64,000 nucleotides of DNA, from the NCBI GenBank assembly GCA_015178975.1, contig WHVD01000130.1, positions 171,922-235,921 on the forward strand, read 5' to 3'. Each line of letters begins with the position of its first letter. Position 1 is the stretch's first letter. This DNA is from Hysterangium stoloniferum. Its lineage: Eukaryota; Basidiomycota; Agaricomycetes; Hysterangiales; Hysterangiaceae. Positions 11,127 through 22,187 of this stretch are shown here, piece after piece. The translations under genes were made by a program, and so were the position numbers. The notes under the pieces are model-generated. The model saw only the letters and a program-made list of their open reading frames with translations, had not been told where the DNA came from and ran no database searches.

Positions 11127-12590
11127 GTGCGAGTTGTTGATATACATCCAAAACCATCCATTAAAACCAACACCAATGAATATATTTGTGGTGACTTGAG
11201 GAATTCTCATTTTTGCGACAGGATTGTCAAAAACGTTCATACGGTCATTCATATGGCCGCTAACATGGGCGGTATGGGCTACAATACACGGGGATAACGA
11301 TTTTATCGTTTTTCAGGACAATAGCACGATGACAACGAACATTCTAAAGGCGTCAGTGAAGGCTGGTGTCAAATGCGTCTTATTTGCATCATCTGCGTGC
11401 GTATATCCGGCCTGCCTTCAGTCGAACCAGGCGAAAATTATCGGACTCAAGGAGAGCCATGCATGGTCAACTTTTCCACCTTCGCCTCAGGGTTTATATG
11501 GCCTGGAGAAACTTATGGGTGAAATGCTTATCTTGCAATACAGAGACACGGTGGACATAAAGATCGCACGATTTCACAATGTGTATGGTCCGGGCGGTAC
11601 TTGGACTGGCGGCCGAGAAAAGGCTCCTGCAGCATTTTCTCGGAAAGCCGTTGTCAGCAAGATGGCCCAGTGTCCCAACAGCATGCAGGATAATTTCGAG
11701 ATTTGGGGTGACGGCACGCAAAGGCGAAGTTTCTTATACATTTCGGATGCTGTCGATGCGATTTTACGCCTACTTCGTGCAGAGGGATCAGCAACCATCA
11801 ACGTAGGCTCAGAAGAGCATGTCAGTATGAAGGAACTAGCCGACATTGCATGCGCTGCTGCCGAATTGCATCAAGAAGACGTACGGTTCTCTTACAACGA
11901 TTCAAGGCCGATCGGAGTGGAGTGTAGGACATCAGACAATACCCTGGCAAAGAGAGTATTGAATGGCTGGGAGCCCACCGTTTCATTAAAAGAAGGCATG
12001 GCTTTGACAGTCGAATGGGTAAAGTCTCAGGTAACGTGCCTTCAAATTCTCCCAATACTTTCATAGAATAATTATACGGCCAGATCGAGGAAGAAATCGC
12101 TCATAACAATCTAGATGGCGCATGTCGTTCGAAATTTTTGGACGGGTTGCGCCTTAGTTCGGTACTGAACCTCGAACCAGAGACCGTCATTTTCGCCATC
12201 CTCCTTCCCGTCACGTCCCGAGGGACTTCCTCTCCTGAGGAATGTCTCGATTATTTGACCCGATTCGGACTATCTCTTTGGCGGACAACGAAGCACGAGA
12301 CACATCCGCACTATAGTGCTTCATTCCGCATAAAAATATATCTGGCACTAGACAGCGACGATGGTTTCCTCGTTGACGGCACAAAAGCCGAAGATGCCCT
12401 CCAAAGTTTTTATAATTTCGAAATACATCGGATTGTGTGCGATTTTCCAAAAGGCCATGTCTGTAGCCTTTGGCGGGAATGCGCCAAGCGCGCCTGGAAA
12501 GAAGGAGCCGATTATATGTGTCTCATGGGAGATGATGTCGAGCTCCTGGATGCCGGTTGGCTGACAGACGTATCACGGAATTTTTCAAAT
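11010..12590 (+). pseudogene. GDP-mannose 3,5-epimerase fused to a glycosyltransferase-like domain
   Basis: 11127-12030 matches plant-type GDP-mannose 3,5-epimerase, an SDR-fold enzyme that converts GDP-mannose to GDP-L-galactose/gulose. Seen: MAANMGGMG, FASSACVYP, catalytic YGLEK (Y-x-x-x-K), ARFHNVYGPGGTW, GGREKAPAAF, WGDGTQRRSF, INVGSEEHVSM, SDNTL. A phase-0 intron at 12031-12083 joins it in frame to ALDSDDGFL, CDFPKGHVCSLWRECAKRAWKEG and LMGDDVELLDAGW, which look like a family-2 type glycosyltransferase with a D-D metal site. It is broken at three points: the N-terminal Rossmann glycine loop is missing and replaced by the 215-bp module; one extra base in the G4 run 11290-11293 shifts the frame; the C-terminus is cut near 12590 by foreign DNA. 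Function of each half is clear; the fusion is inferred from the splice phase. Confidence 0.8.
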
Positions 12591-12859
12591 TTGTCCAATA
12601 ACGATAGGAGTTTGGCAACCAGCTTGGCCTCTCATTTCAACATGAAAAGACTATTCAGCCCTGCACAATGTTGGAGTATCTTGGCTTGGAAATTGACACC
12701 ATTGCCATGTACTCTAATCCAGGGTCTTCCCTGGATGCTGCCAACCTCTATGCGAGCGTAAAGCTTGCTTTTGCTTCATTCCTTAGATGCGGAGAAGTCA
12801 CTGTTAAGGGGAACAAATTCGTGACTTTCAATCCCTCTGCCCACCTGACATGTAACACA
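12591..12859 (+). pseudogene. scrap of a DIRS-like RT/tyrosine-recombinase element
   Basis: 12668-12862 reads MLEYLGLEIDTIAM, the pattern (YLG-E-D--AM) at the end of the RT of fungal DIRS-like elements, followed after a gap by LAFASFLRCGEVTVKGNKF and FNPSAHLT, the start of a tyrosine recombinase (GFLR-GE-T). The RNase H and most of both domains are missing, so this is an internally deleted fragment. It directly replaces the C-terminus of the glycosyltransferase domain. Identity rests on short motifs only. Confidence 0.5.
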
Positions 12860-13074
12860 TGATGATCTCAAGCCCTGCAGATGGACAAAATCTACTCCCT
12901 GGCGCCGACAAATAAAGTTGGATCAGGAACAATGTTTTCCCCACCTGATGCTTGATGAATGAACACAAGGTTTTCTCCCCCGAATTCTCCACCCCTCCAG
13001 ATGCTCCAGCAGACGAGTCGCATGTTCCTGCATCAATAAACGAGGTTCCTTTGTTCCAATCAAACCTGGAACTT
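12860..13074 (+). repeat. 215-bp module, copy 2
   Basis: Second copy of the module at 10912-11126, here leading into the coiled-coil gene. It also carries MFSPPDA just upstream in another frame. See copy 1. Confidence 0.9.
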
Positions 13075-15409
13075 ACAGCTGAAGAGCTCGTGGCCGAACT
13101 ACGAGAACAAATCTCCCTCCAGCAACAACTTGTCTGTCAGTTCAAAATAGAGCTCGACGCATGTGAAGAACAGGTCTCCTTACTTAGTGCACAACTTAAG
13201 AATGCCGAGGCTGGTGCTGAAAAGTACCTCAAGGAAGTTAGAAGGCAACAAGCTGCAATGTGTTCACTCAGGCGTAAGGTTAGTGAGCTAGAAAAACTCT
13301 GTCGTATACTGGAAGAGATCGAAAGAAGCAAGGAGGGAATTTTTGACAGGAGTATAGTGGACGAGGCGAGTAAGGGAGTGTTGGTTGTCCTGAACGCCAG
13401 TATCGGGCAGCTCAAGGTGGAACTTGATGATGCAAGAGTATATGAAAAGCAGGCACGCGAAGAGACTCACAAGCTTAAAGGTGCTGCAGCTCTCAGCACA
13501 AAATGGCAGCGCTCATAAGGCGTTGAGAAGGAGTTGCGAGCACCCACGGGAAAGAAAATGATGAAGTCAGAACCTTGCAGGAGCGGCTCACAATAACATG
13601 TTGCATTGACAAGATGGATCGCACATTACGAGAGGAACTTACAGCACAGCAAGGCCTTTTCACTCGAGAACAAGGACGTCATGCAATGATTGAAGCACAA
13701 TGGATCAAGGAGAAGGTGGGCTTTGTAGCTCGCCTAGATGCACACACCGTCGATCAAAACTCACGCTCGAACATATTAATGACTTGCAGTGTATGTTGGA
13801 GGCGAAAGAGACTGAATTACATGGTTTTAAAACAGAGGTGGGTGCACAGTGGGGCTATGCAGAGAAAGCGGATGAGAAAATAAAATCTTTAGAAGGTGAA
13901 AAAAGGGGCCTTACTAAAATCGTACAGGCAATGGATGCTACGCTTGAGGAGCTGCACAGTCATTGGAAGGCGGCTGAAGCAAAGAGAGTGGAATTGAAAG
14001 ATGAGCGTAATGAGGTGTGACTGACGCGAGAAGAATTGGAACAAGACTGAGATGTAAGATCGTTGATTGACCTCACTGAGTCGATGCAGACAGAACTAAG
14101 TTTTCTCTGTTTAATTGTAGGTGGTTCTTTGATACAGAATTTTAGGATCTTACTTGTAACTATGTCCTTCAAGAGTTGATATACCCTTGACGGACATCTG
14201 ATGCCGACGCAAGGAAACAAGGGTAATTGAGGCTGTGCCATGAGGTAGGGGAACAGAGGGGCAGCTCAGCCGACATCAGAGACGATCAGATGGAGCAAAC
14301 AGGAGGGTTGTCTGAGACCATGTGGAGTCGATCTGTAATGTGTGCCTGTGGTAAGACGGCCAGGATTACAGAGATCAGGTTTGTCATATTCTCCTAATTA
14401 GGCACGTAAGGTGACCCACGAAGCTTTTCAGCTGGCCAAAGATGTCAACTTGGAACATTAACACGCAGAGAGACTAACTCAAAGTCTCCAAGAACGTGGA
14501 ATGAAGCCAAACCAAGAACGACAATACACTTGAGGTGTTGTGGCATGCCTAAAGGAAATACTTCACACGTGAGATGGTGACGATACTCAGATGCACCAAC
14601 GAATCCTAGAACGTGAACATGAAGCAGATGACCTAAGGGCTCAAATGAACAAGATGACATGCGAACATTGGTTGGTGGATGACCAAACCCTGGACCTTCA
14701 GGAATACGCACGATGCGAGGACACTGCGAAGACAGAATTAGAGGATGCGGTACGGCAAAAGGCCGAAACCAATTTAATGCTAGGATTGATGAAGAAGTAA
14801 TTCGGAGTCTTGACTGCTGAGGTGACTTGCAACAAGAAAGTGCGGATAAAGAAGTCAAATTGCTCCATTTACACAGCATGTGTCCCAGATATAGAGGACA
14901 AGGATGGCCTCAACATTGCACTAGACTCCAAACAACAAGAATTGGAACTAGTACATGTTTATTTTGCACTTTGGTCAGTAGTTATTCATGTTCTTATTGC
15001 AGTTGAAGCGCAAAATTGGCGTAAAAGAACCAGGAGGCTCGATGCCTGCGCCTAACCGCATTTGGCTCCCCGACTTGTCTCGTCGACCATTTGCTTTTGC
15101 GACGCATGCCATACACTGTTCCCAACCTAGCTCTGTCAGAGTCATCGCTAAACCAATACATTTCAAGATACCTTTGAAAAAAGAGACCCCCGCAGTACAC
15201 CACCATCAAGGTCAACGTCAAGTTTTGTGCAGTCAACATGGACAGGGAGATTGCAAACCTCGCTTCCCGTCAGCTCAGTTCCACACCGTAGATCGTCGTC
15301 GGTGATGTCCTCCTCAGCTGCCAGCATGTTACAGAAGATAGCTAAAAGGAGAACACCCAATCTATCGAAACACCTTGTTGTGAGGAGCAAGACCCTAGTT
15401 CCCGTTTGA
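12952..15409 (+). pseudogene. long coiled-coil protein, decayed
   Basis: 12952-13518 gives an open N-terminal part (188 residues) whose first 40 come from the shared module; from ELVAELREQISLQQQL on it is heptad-like, rich in E, K, L, A and R, with no catalytic domain. Coiled coil resumes in other frames at 13575-13740 (LREELTAQQGLFTREQGRH), 13700-14020 (LEAKETELHGFKTEV), 14590-14800 (ILEREHEADDLRAQMNK) and 14880-14950. A phase-0 intron 14951-15002 joins QELEL to LKRKIGVK; a basic Ser-rich tail ends at 15409. Stops, frameshifts and an unrelated stretch at 14100-14400 show decay. Motor or cytoskeletal roles are possible but nothing here shows one. A fragment of a second copy is at 32821-33107. 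Confidence 0.65.
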
Positions 15410-16149
15410 TAATTCCTCTTGGACGCTTACTATTATATCTGGTTAGGCTTTGGTTGCTTATTGACTCTTTTCGTCTCATTTTGTGTTTTTGGGTTCCTAT
15501 ACTTTACTGTGCTAGTATATGTCGTTAGAAGGATAGAATAAAAGGGGGATCAGGGCACAGAATAGTGATCCTAGTGGACGAATAGACCACCACTCGGACA
15601 CGGACACATACTGGTAACCGAACTCAGACGACCACACGCTTGTCACAGATATGGATAGGGACTATTATGGATACATGTGGGTACTTAGGGTTCTGAACCA
15701 CAAATTCCAACATATGTATCGATGACACAATTTTTCGATGGATTGATATTGTTAATGCACCTCATTATTTGAAGCTGGTATCTACATAAGTGGTTCAGTC
15801 AAACCTATGCCATGCTAGTTGAAACAGCCAATCGGAGTGACACAGGCTAAGGAGCAAAAATTCAAGGAAATCCGAAGAATGAGTAGTGTACCTGTATCGG
15901 TATATATACATAAGTGCCATGTAAGGAACAAAGGTGTGTTACTTACCATATTTCAGTCATGTCAGAGTAGCGCATACCCACTTCCCACTGGCCGTGAAGC
16001 TTTGATGAAGACGCCGTTAGCAAACACAAGTTGGAAATGCGAGGACCGACCTTTGAGTAGTAGTTACAACACAAAATCCCCCCATCCTTCTCAGTAATAC
16101 GCGTAGAATCAAGTAAAACGAGACCTTCCATGCACCTCAAACAAAGCTT
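15410..16149. other. non-coding, unassigned
   Basis: No ORF, RNA gene or repeat that I can identify. Balanced base composition with CpG retained, so it belongs to the low-copy island. Confidence 0.4.
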
Positions 16150-16665
16150 ATGCTATGCCCCCGCCACCATCACTTCATGAATTGCGCCTGAAAACATCAC
16201 CATCTGCTCTTCCCGCGGATCCCATGAAGTTGGGCACCACTACCGTCTTAAAGAATGAATCAACATCACAGGTGTTTTCTTCCGTGCATCTAGCGCGGGA
16301 CGAAAGGATCACTGCGATATCCAAGGAAATATCTGGGCGAATTGTACGGGGAGTACTGGGGGTGGCGATAAATCCGAGCAATGTGGTGGTTAGGATCGAT
16401 GGTCACCGCGGAGAATACCGTCCATAGGAAGAGAACCAGGAGCAAAGTTCACAAATAAAACGCCAGATATCGCCAACGCAGACTAGGAACCAAATAATCC
16501 AACGCAGCAAAGGACGACCACAACCGAAGGACAGCCAAACATTCAGTGAGGATGAGCGTTGTCTGCTCAATGACTGACATGGGTTCGGAGTATTTTGAGG
16601 TGACGGGGAACTTAGAATGAGTGATGAGCACTGAGTGAACTGAAAATGCATCAAGAAAATGGGTG
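16150..16665 (-). pseudogene. DUF6534-like integral membrane protein, partial
   Basis: Minus strand. After a possible 44-bp intron (about 16635-16678, GTAGGT...TTTCAG) the frame reads HSVLITHS, KYSEPMSVIEQTTLILTECLAVL, then RWRYLAFYL and LLLVLFLW, and further on DISLDIAVILSS. The LxHsvLithsvy-like start and the spacing of hydrophobic runs resemble DUF6534 proteins, seven-helix membrane proteins common in Agaricomycetes with no known function. A stop near 16440 and frame shifts suggest a remnant; the upstream exons would lie across the LTR-like insertion 16707-16898. Low certainty. Confidence 0.35.
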
Positions 16666-16706
16666 ATACCTATGTACACCTACATGGCCCACAAAGGGAT
16701 TGTTGG

Positions 16707-16898
16707 TGTAAGGCTGCCGTCAGTTGCAGCTTCACTGAGTCTCAGCCCAAGTGTTGATAGGACTCGAGTATATTCGTCAATGAACAGAGACGGTAGGTAA
16801 AACGATAATGAAAAAACGACTATGTTTATCGTAATTATCTAACGAAGCGGATACTAAATATTTAAGGTCCGTTGTGGTATAGCCTCACCAGGCTTACA
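16707..16898. mobile_element. mini-LTR-like insertion (192 bp), GTTGG duplication
   Basis: Starts TGTAAGGCTGCC, ends CCAGGCTTACA, and is flanked by a perfect 5-bp GTTGG (16702-16706 and 16899-16903). Its relative at 40985-41169 has the same ends and a TTAGT duplication. TG...CA ends with 5-bp duplications are LTR hallmarks, so these may be solo LTRs of a very small element. A hairpin lies at the left end. Confidence 0.7.
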
Positions 16899-17109
16899 GT
16901 TGGCGGGTAGGCAAGTCCCTGTTTTGCTACCAATGTGCCCGTCACAGCAAAGGTGTATCTACGTTATTGGATTCATGGGAACACCATGGACAGGATAGAA
17001 AGCAATGTAATTAAAAGGCACACCCTGCACAATCACCTTCCGCTGGTCATCATAGCGTGCATCCTGGTGTCGTGAGGTAGTTGCTTTGGTTCAGATGTTG
17101 GTCATATCG

Positions 17110-18471
17110 CTACCGACGGTGCTCCTTCAGGGCGTGTTTCTCACAAAAAAAAATACAAAGGATGACTGACTTTTCTGCCATTTTCTGCCTTATGAGGTAA
17201 GCATGGACATGTGAACCTAGCGGGGTCGACCATCTTGGATCACCAGTATCTATCTCGCCATCGTAAATGCCAAGTTCTTCCATGAAATTCTCAATCTCCT
17301 GCTCATGGTAATCTTCCATGACGTCGCCACGGCAGACACTGACAGCAAGGCATTCTTGGAAATGCAGACGGAGAAACCGGTCGCTAGGTCTATAAGGCCC
17401 ATCGATAAGGATGATATGGCTTTTCAACGGCACACCACTGTTTAAGCTTTCCGACCCCTCGAATAAGATGATGCGATAATCGTCCTGTATGTCATGGATA
17501 CCACAGCTAACTATTTGAAAGGGAAAATACGCACTTCAACGTCAACGCCGAGTTTGTTTTCCCAAAAGAGGGTGACAATGTCCTTACGACCTGATACGAC
17601 ATTTTCGACCACCATCAAGTCGCTTAGATCGCATGCATCGGGATTTTGATAGTACTTGGACTCTAGCCATGGGTCATCTGACAGCTTATTAGGGATAATA
17701 AGGATCGCGGAAAATATCAACATAGATGCGATGGTTCGAAATGTTACACACTTGCCTTGTGACCCAAGAATGGGGGAAATACCCATGTTGCTACCAGCGC
17801 ATCAGAGCCACAGCTTGGCACGACACCAGAAAAAATGCATTGACGATCTCTATCAAGAGCTTGTTGAATGATAGGGGCAGTCAAGGACGCCTGTTAAGCA
17901 TCAGAGAAAGTAAAGCACATTCCACGACACAATGAAGTACCTTGGCGGAGAGCGACGGGCTATTTTCTTCCACTACTTCCTCCATAATGGAAAATGGGTG
18001 AACTGGATGGAAGAAAAAGTAAAGTGAGGGGTCTCCTGTGTCAAGGTCACGTAGCCTGTAGTGGTACACGAAATGGTATTCTTGCCTATAGCATATAACC
18101 CATAGTCTCCAGGAACAATGATGTCTTGAGATTCTCGGGACAAGCTAGCCCCATTTTTGTGGACAGAATACGTCAACACAATACTAGGTCGAACCTCGAC
18201 CGGGAAGAGAGTATACGTCTCGGCTTCGTCCCAAGTATGATACCGAGCTCGACTCAAAACAGCATCGGTTATCCAGCGATATGCTGTCGAAACAGTAATG
18301 GGTGAGTTGTTATCAACACGCCAGCCTAAATATGAGTTTGAGGACGATTTTGGAGATTGAACGTCAAAAAAACTCTCCTAAGGCCACGCGGTGCGAATCA
18401 GTACACCAAATGAAGACGTTGCGGTGTTGTCGAGTGGATTTTCTGGACAATACGTGAACAGGTTCGTACAT
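17110..18471 (-). CDS. HNH_2-family protein with degenerate nuclease motif
   Basis: Minus strand, six exons: 18471-18454, 18377-18100, 18055-17941, 17890-17756, 17684-17535, 17484-17110. Their lengths sum to 1071 nt, that is 356 residues and a stop, with all joints in phase. Most introns are 44-76 bp GT-AG; 17755-17685 would be GC-AG. The centre reads RDRQCIFSG, ATWVFPPFLGH, LSDDPWLESKYY, NVVSGRKDIVTLFWENKLGVD, DDYRIILFE. This is the HNH_2 layout (RDx-CxxTG, AHI-P, N-i-L---H--FD), but the AHI and DIH histidines are absent, so nuclease activity is unlikely. The C-terminal 100 residues (SHIILIDGPYRPSDRFLRLH) are typical of these fungal proteins. The first exon is least certain: without its 76-bp intron, a frameshift in the A7 run 18366-18372 would be needed. 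Divergently paired with 18998-19920. Confidence 0.7.
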
Positions 18472-18997
18472 AGCGTGCGTGAGGATACAAAGTTACAAAT
18501 ATGACAAAACAGTGTCAAACAAGAGTACATCTACAACAGCCACCACTGTTATCGATTGCTTCGTCTTTCATACGCATTCGTTGTTGCCCTCGATACTCCT
18601 GAGTTAAAATATTGGGTCTATGGAATACCTACCTGAAGCAGATTCGAATGGTTCTTATATCAACGAATCTGAACGAAATGTACATGTATGGTGTTCCATT
18701 GTGAGGTCGTGCTCCTACAATAGCAAGAAACTGTTCAAGAAACCCACTCTTGGACTAATTGCCGGTAAACTTGGTATCTGTATTCGTACATACTTGGTCC
18801 CACTAAGCTCTAGGTTGCTACGTACACAATGAGTGGCTGCCGGTTTCCGTGTTTTATAGCTGGCTCGACACAATCATGAAACTCGAGAAGCATGGTCAGA
18901 TATGGTTGATAACACTTCTCTTTGCGCGTGCCTCTAATGCGATATCGCAGATATCGGAAAAATGTTTTTGTTCCGCTGCCCCAAGGATCCGAGGACG
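18472..18997. promoter_or_regulatory. shared upstream region of the divergent HNH pair
   Basis: 526 bp separate the two start codons, which point away from each other, so this stretch must carry both promoters. No clear TATA box on either side. Small ORFs here are not supported. Confidence 0.5.
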
Positions 18998-19920
18998 ATG
19001 TCGTTTTCGATAGGCTCCATTCCACCCCCTAAAGAGCCTCCTCCTCTTGCGAGAACCCTCACAAGTTCAGTGAAAGAGGGGCATTATATGATATATCTAT
19101 ATGGTAGTAGTAATTCCATTCATCCCCGAACGCCTACGTTGGACGTTTTATTCCAGACACGCGGTATAAGAAATTTGTCTCTGCTTGGCCAGAGCTCGTT
19201 CTCGCCGAATTCAAGCGGCGGAGCCGTTCCGCATCGCAGACCTGTACACCTTCTCCAAGCGGCACACCATCTCGTGTAAGTCTACCATTGCTACGGTTAT
19301 CGTGCAACTTCAACTTAGCAAACTCAGAATACCGGAACTCGCATTGCTGTACGCATGAGAGATAAGTACTGCCTAGTCACAGGCCAGGCCGCTGTTAAAC
19401 GTGCTCGTGGTGGCAATTTCACCGGGCTTGAGGTTGCACACATATATCCATTAATGGGTGTTGGTGTCGTGAGTGCAGACTTATGTCACAGAATTTATTC
19501 TTCTCACTTCTCACATGCAGAAAGAATGGATAGCGATCCTGTCAGCATCTGCTCGTGCACAAGTACCTACTCGTCAGGCTGCAGATCGTCCTCACAATGC
19601 TATGCTTCTCCGCGCAGATATTCATAGTTTATTCGATGACTATCAATGGAGCATATGGGTATGTCGGTTTTACCCTACGTTCTGCTCTTTAATTTTTGTA
19701 GCAGTCTGACCAGAGTATACATAAAATTGTTCGTTTCGAGAAGTCGGGTGCTACGGTTTTGGAACAATACCCTACTGCAAATATTAGACCGTCAAGTTTG
19801 AATACCACCGACCCATGTAGCATGGAGTTGCTTCGGGCACACCTCCACGTCGCCTTGTTGATACATGTCAGAGGAGTGGGCAAACGGGCAGTTGCTGGTT
19901 TTAATGCTACCTTACTCTAG
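18998..19920 (+). CDS. HNH_2 endonuclease-like protein, intact motif
   Basis: Five exons: 18998-19103, 19157-19275, 19328-19468, 19521-19658, 19702-19920. They sum to 723 nt (240 residues and stop) and every joint keeps phase; introns are 43-53 bp GT-AG. The N-terminal region carries KEGHYMIYLYD and YKKFVSAWPELVL. The nuclease core reads RMRDKYCLVTGQ, VAHIYPLMGVG, ADRPHNAMLLRADIHSLFDDYQWSIW, then KIVRFEKSG. It has the paired Cys/Thr-Gly turn, the AHI histidine, the Asn of the middle segment and the second histidine of DIH, so the beta-beta-alpha metal site looks complete. Such proteins are frequent in mushroom genomes; their target is unknown. Start chosen at 18998 because it fits the splice phases; an in-frame ATG at 18962 is an alternative. 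Confidence 0.8.
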
Positions 19921-20261
19921 CGAGCTGGAACTGGGCTTCATTAAATTAGCAAAAACGGTTTCATATCATCCTTTAGCTCTAGTATCATGGTTGTTTGGTG
20001 ATCATGTATTATGCAATACTAACTTTTTTTCGTCTTGTAAATATTAGGGATTCCTTATTGTGACTATGAATGTCATTATACAAGGAGCAAAATAAGGTAG
20101 CCGTCTTGAAATCGACTGTTGTCTTAGACCCTTACTGGCTCCTTATCCTCTTTGAATAAGTCACAAAAGATGGGTAAGGAACAAGAGATAGTGGCCGAAA
20201 TTTGCCATAACATGGGGTGGAGCAGAGGCTTAACTCAAAATTTTAACCTAATATATATACA
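19921..20261. other. non-coding, unassigned
   Basis: Downstream of the HNH gene; AT content rises toward the transposon region. Nothing recognised. Confidence 0.4.
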
Positions 20262-20766
20262 TCTTCTGAATAGTGAAAGGGGAAAGTTACAGTAAACCAA
20301 GTGTCGGGGCACCATAGGTGGCAACACCATGGTTGGGGATGCCGATAGTGGAGTATGAGGGCAAAACAACCTTGCAGGGGGCCAAACGGCAGGGATTCTA
20401 ACACATGGCATGGGATGGTGTTGGATATACATGCAATATTGGTAGAAGGATGAATGCTGAACTGCATGTTCAGATTCTGGAAGATGATCTTCAAGAAAGC
20501 CAAAACATGGTTTGCTGACAATGGGGTCAAGGTTATGTCATGGCCAGCAGTCTGCAGACCGTAATCCTATTGAATGCCTAAGGCATCACCTCAAAAAGAG
20601 ACTTGGAGAATATCAATAGCCACCAAATGGGATACTGGAATTGTGGGAGCATGTGCAAAGGGAATGGGATAGGATGAAGCCAGAGGTGTGTCAGAATTTG
20701 ATTGAAAGTATGCCTAGAAGAGTGGCAGCTGTGATAAACACCAAAGGAGGTTACCCAAACTATTGA
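20262..20766 (+). pseudogene. Tc1/mariner transposase, C-terminal half, decayed
   Basis: Plus strand. The last 80 codons read QSADRNPIECLRHHLKKRLGEY, then a TAG, then ILELWEHVQREWDRMKPEVCQNLIESMPRRVAAVI and KGGY, ending at TGA 20764-20766. This is the end of Tc1-type DDE transposases, where SADLNPIE carries the third catalytic acidic residue and is followed by the helical tail. Upstream, in shifted frames, pieces of the core remain (MNAELHVQILEDDLQES). The N-terminal DNA-binding domain is missing. Cut-and-paste activity is lost. Confidence 0.8.
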
Positions 20767-20899
20767 TACATAGGAGTTTATATGTTTCAGAATGTCAGGG
20801 ACAAAACCTTTCTCATGATGATTCTCAAAAGAAATATTTGTATACTTACCATATACAGGTACTACATAATTGTTATTGTACAGATACAATGTCATGATG

Positions 20900-21472
20900 T
20901 GTTAAGTGCCGTGTTGGGAACTTATTCCGGAACTATTGGAAAGTCACCTGGAAGTCGGGAACTATCGGATAGGGTCAGGACATTGGCTTCAGCTTATGTG
21001 CTGCGCCTCTACGCAAATGCTCAAAAGTCCTTAATTTCAAAGGTGAGACTTACAATGGAAGATACAGATATTCAGGGTTCCGAAGAGTTCCAAATATCAA
21101 GTGTACAGAAAGACGGAAGAGGGAATAAGAACTAAGTCAATATCAGATCTAAAGTAAAGTACAAATTGCAGAAACTAATATAAGTCTTCTCATTATTGTA
21201 CTACAAACTAAGACCACAATAAGATGGAAATGGAAGTATTCTGAAATGGGAATACAACAAGATGAATTGGGGAGACAATATTCTGAAACGGGAATATAAT
21301 AAACAAATGAGTGAATACTTGTCAACAGACAAATTACCAAATGCAGAACAAGGGAAGAATGCAGAGGATATGGTAACTATGATGTTCCGTAGTCAGAGAT
21401 CGGAAGTCAGAAGTCGGAGGTTGGAGGTCAGATATTGAAACATCTGGGAACAGGTCATAACAGTACCCCCCT
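20900..21472 (-). mobile_element. 3-prime LTR, family C, of chromovirus X
   Basis: Minus strand: TGTTATGACCTG at 21472 to CGGCACTTAACA at 20900, 573 bp. It matches 30086-30600 but is clearly less CpG-decayed. Next to its 5-prime edge on the minus strand lies a polypurine tract CAGGGGGGTAC (21473-21483), which makes this a 3-prime LTR. Contains the U5 motif (20977-21010) and the 11-nt self-primer word (21140-21150). Confidence 0.8.
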
Positions 21473-21741
21473 GTTAGCCCGAAGTCCCATAGAGGTGATT
21501 AGGTACTGAGTGATTGAAGTGACAGCTGATTGTTATGTGTCGTGAAATTTACGCAATTCTGGAGGTGAGTGTTTTGGCTGCTGGTCTGAGTATAAAAACC
21601 TCCAAATATTCAAATTAACGATTTTGTTTCTTTATCCACAACTTGCATATAGATACATCGGCCATTGTTCATCACTACCCTGGAAGATTCAGACACTGAA
21701 ATTTCAGTACTTCAAAAAATGTCAAAGGTCGAAGAACTTCA

Positions 21742-22187
21742 ATGAAAATGACAGAGGATGGAGGAGATGAAGTGATGACAAGAGGAGGAGGAAAAGGGTT
21801 GATGCGGGAGTTGAAGGAGGCTGAAGAGGTGGAAAAGTGGGAGTTGGAGCAGGTGAAGGTGGAAAAGGAGGTGTGGATGTGGAAGATGGTGGCAGATCAG
21901 AGGAAGAAGGAAGAGGTGGAGAAAAAGCAGCAGGAGTCTGAGGCAGTGGAAAAGAGAAAAGAGATAAGGGAGGGAAAGGTAAGTCCAAACAATAAGTTTC
22001 CATGTTTTCATCCGATAATTATTGGATACAGCGAAAAGCCATGGAGGTAGAGGTAGAGGGAGAGGCTGGGCCTTCAAGTCCAAAAGTAAGTGACTTTGTA
22101 AACAGTCGGAAGTTGATTAATTTCCAAGACAGAAACAAAAAGTCAAAAAGCTCTGGAATGGATGGAGGTTGTCCACAGCAGTCCGTG
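21742..22187 (+). pseudogene. spliced accessory ORF of chromovirus X, N-terminal part
   Basis: Runs opposite to the host element, whose pol is on the minus strand. The first exon (21742-21978) encodes a Glu/Lys-rich coiled coil (LKEAEEVEKWELEQVKVEKE). Two clean introns, 21979-22031 and 22086-22132 (GTAAGT...CAG, 53 and 47 bp), join it to RKAMEVEVEGEAGPSSPK and a Lys/Gly-rich stretch, which shows it is transcribed on the plus strand. A TATAAAA lies at about 21590. It stops at the insertion point of the solo LTR 22188-23800 and resumes at 23801. I infer it is one gene with 23801-24400. Upstream, a stop and frame change near 21735 hide the true start. Not a known enzyme. Confidence 0.5.

Noticed and set aside
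18366-18372. Frameshift in the degenerate HNH gene
   Set aside because: An alternative 76-bp intron (18378-18453) keeps phase without a lesion, so I do not call it broken; the first exon stays uncertain.
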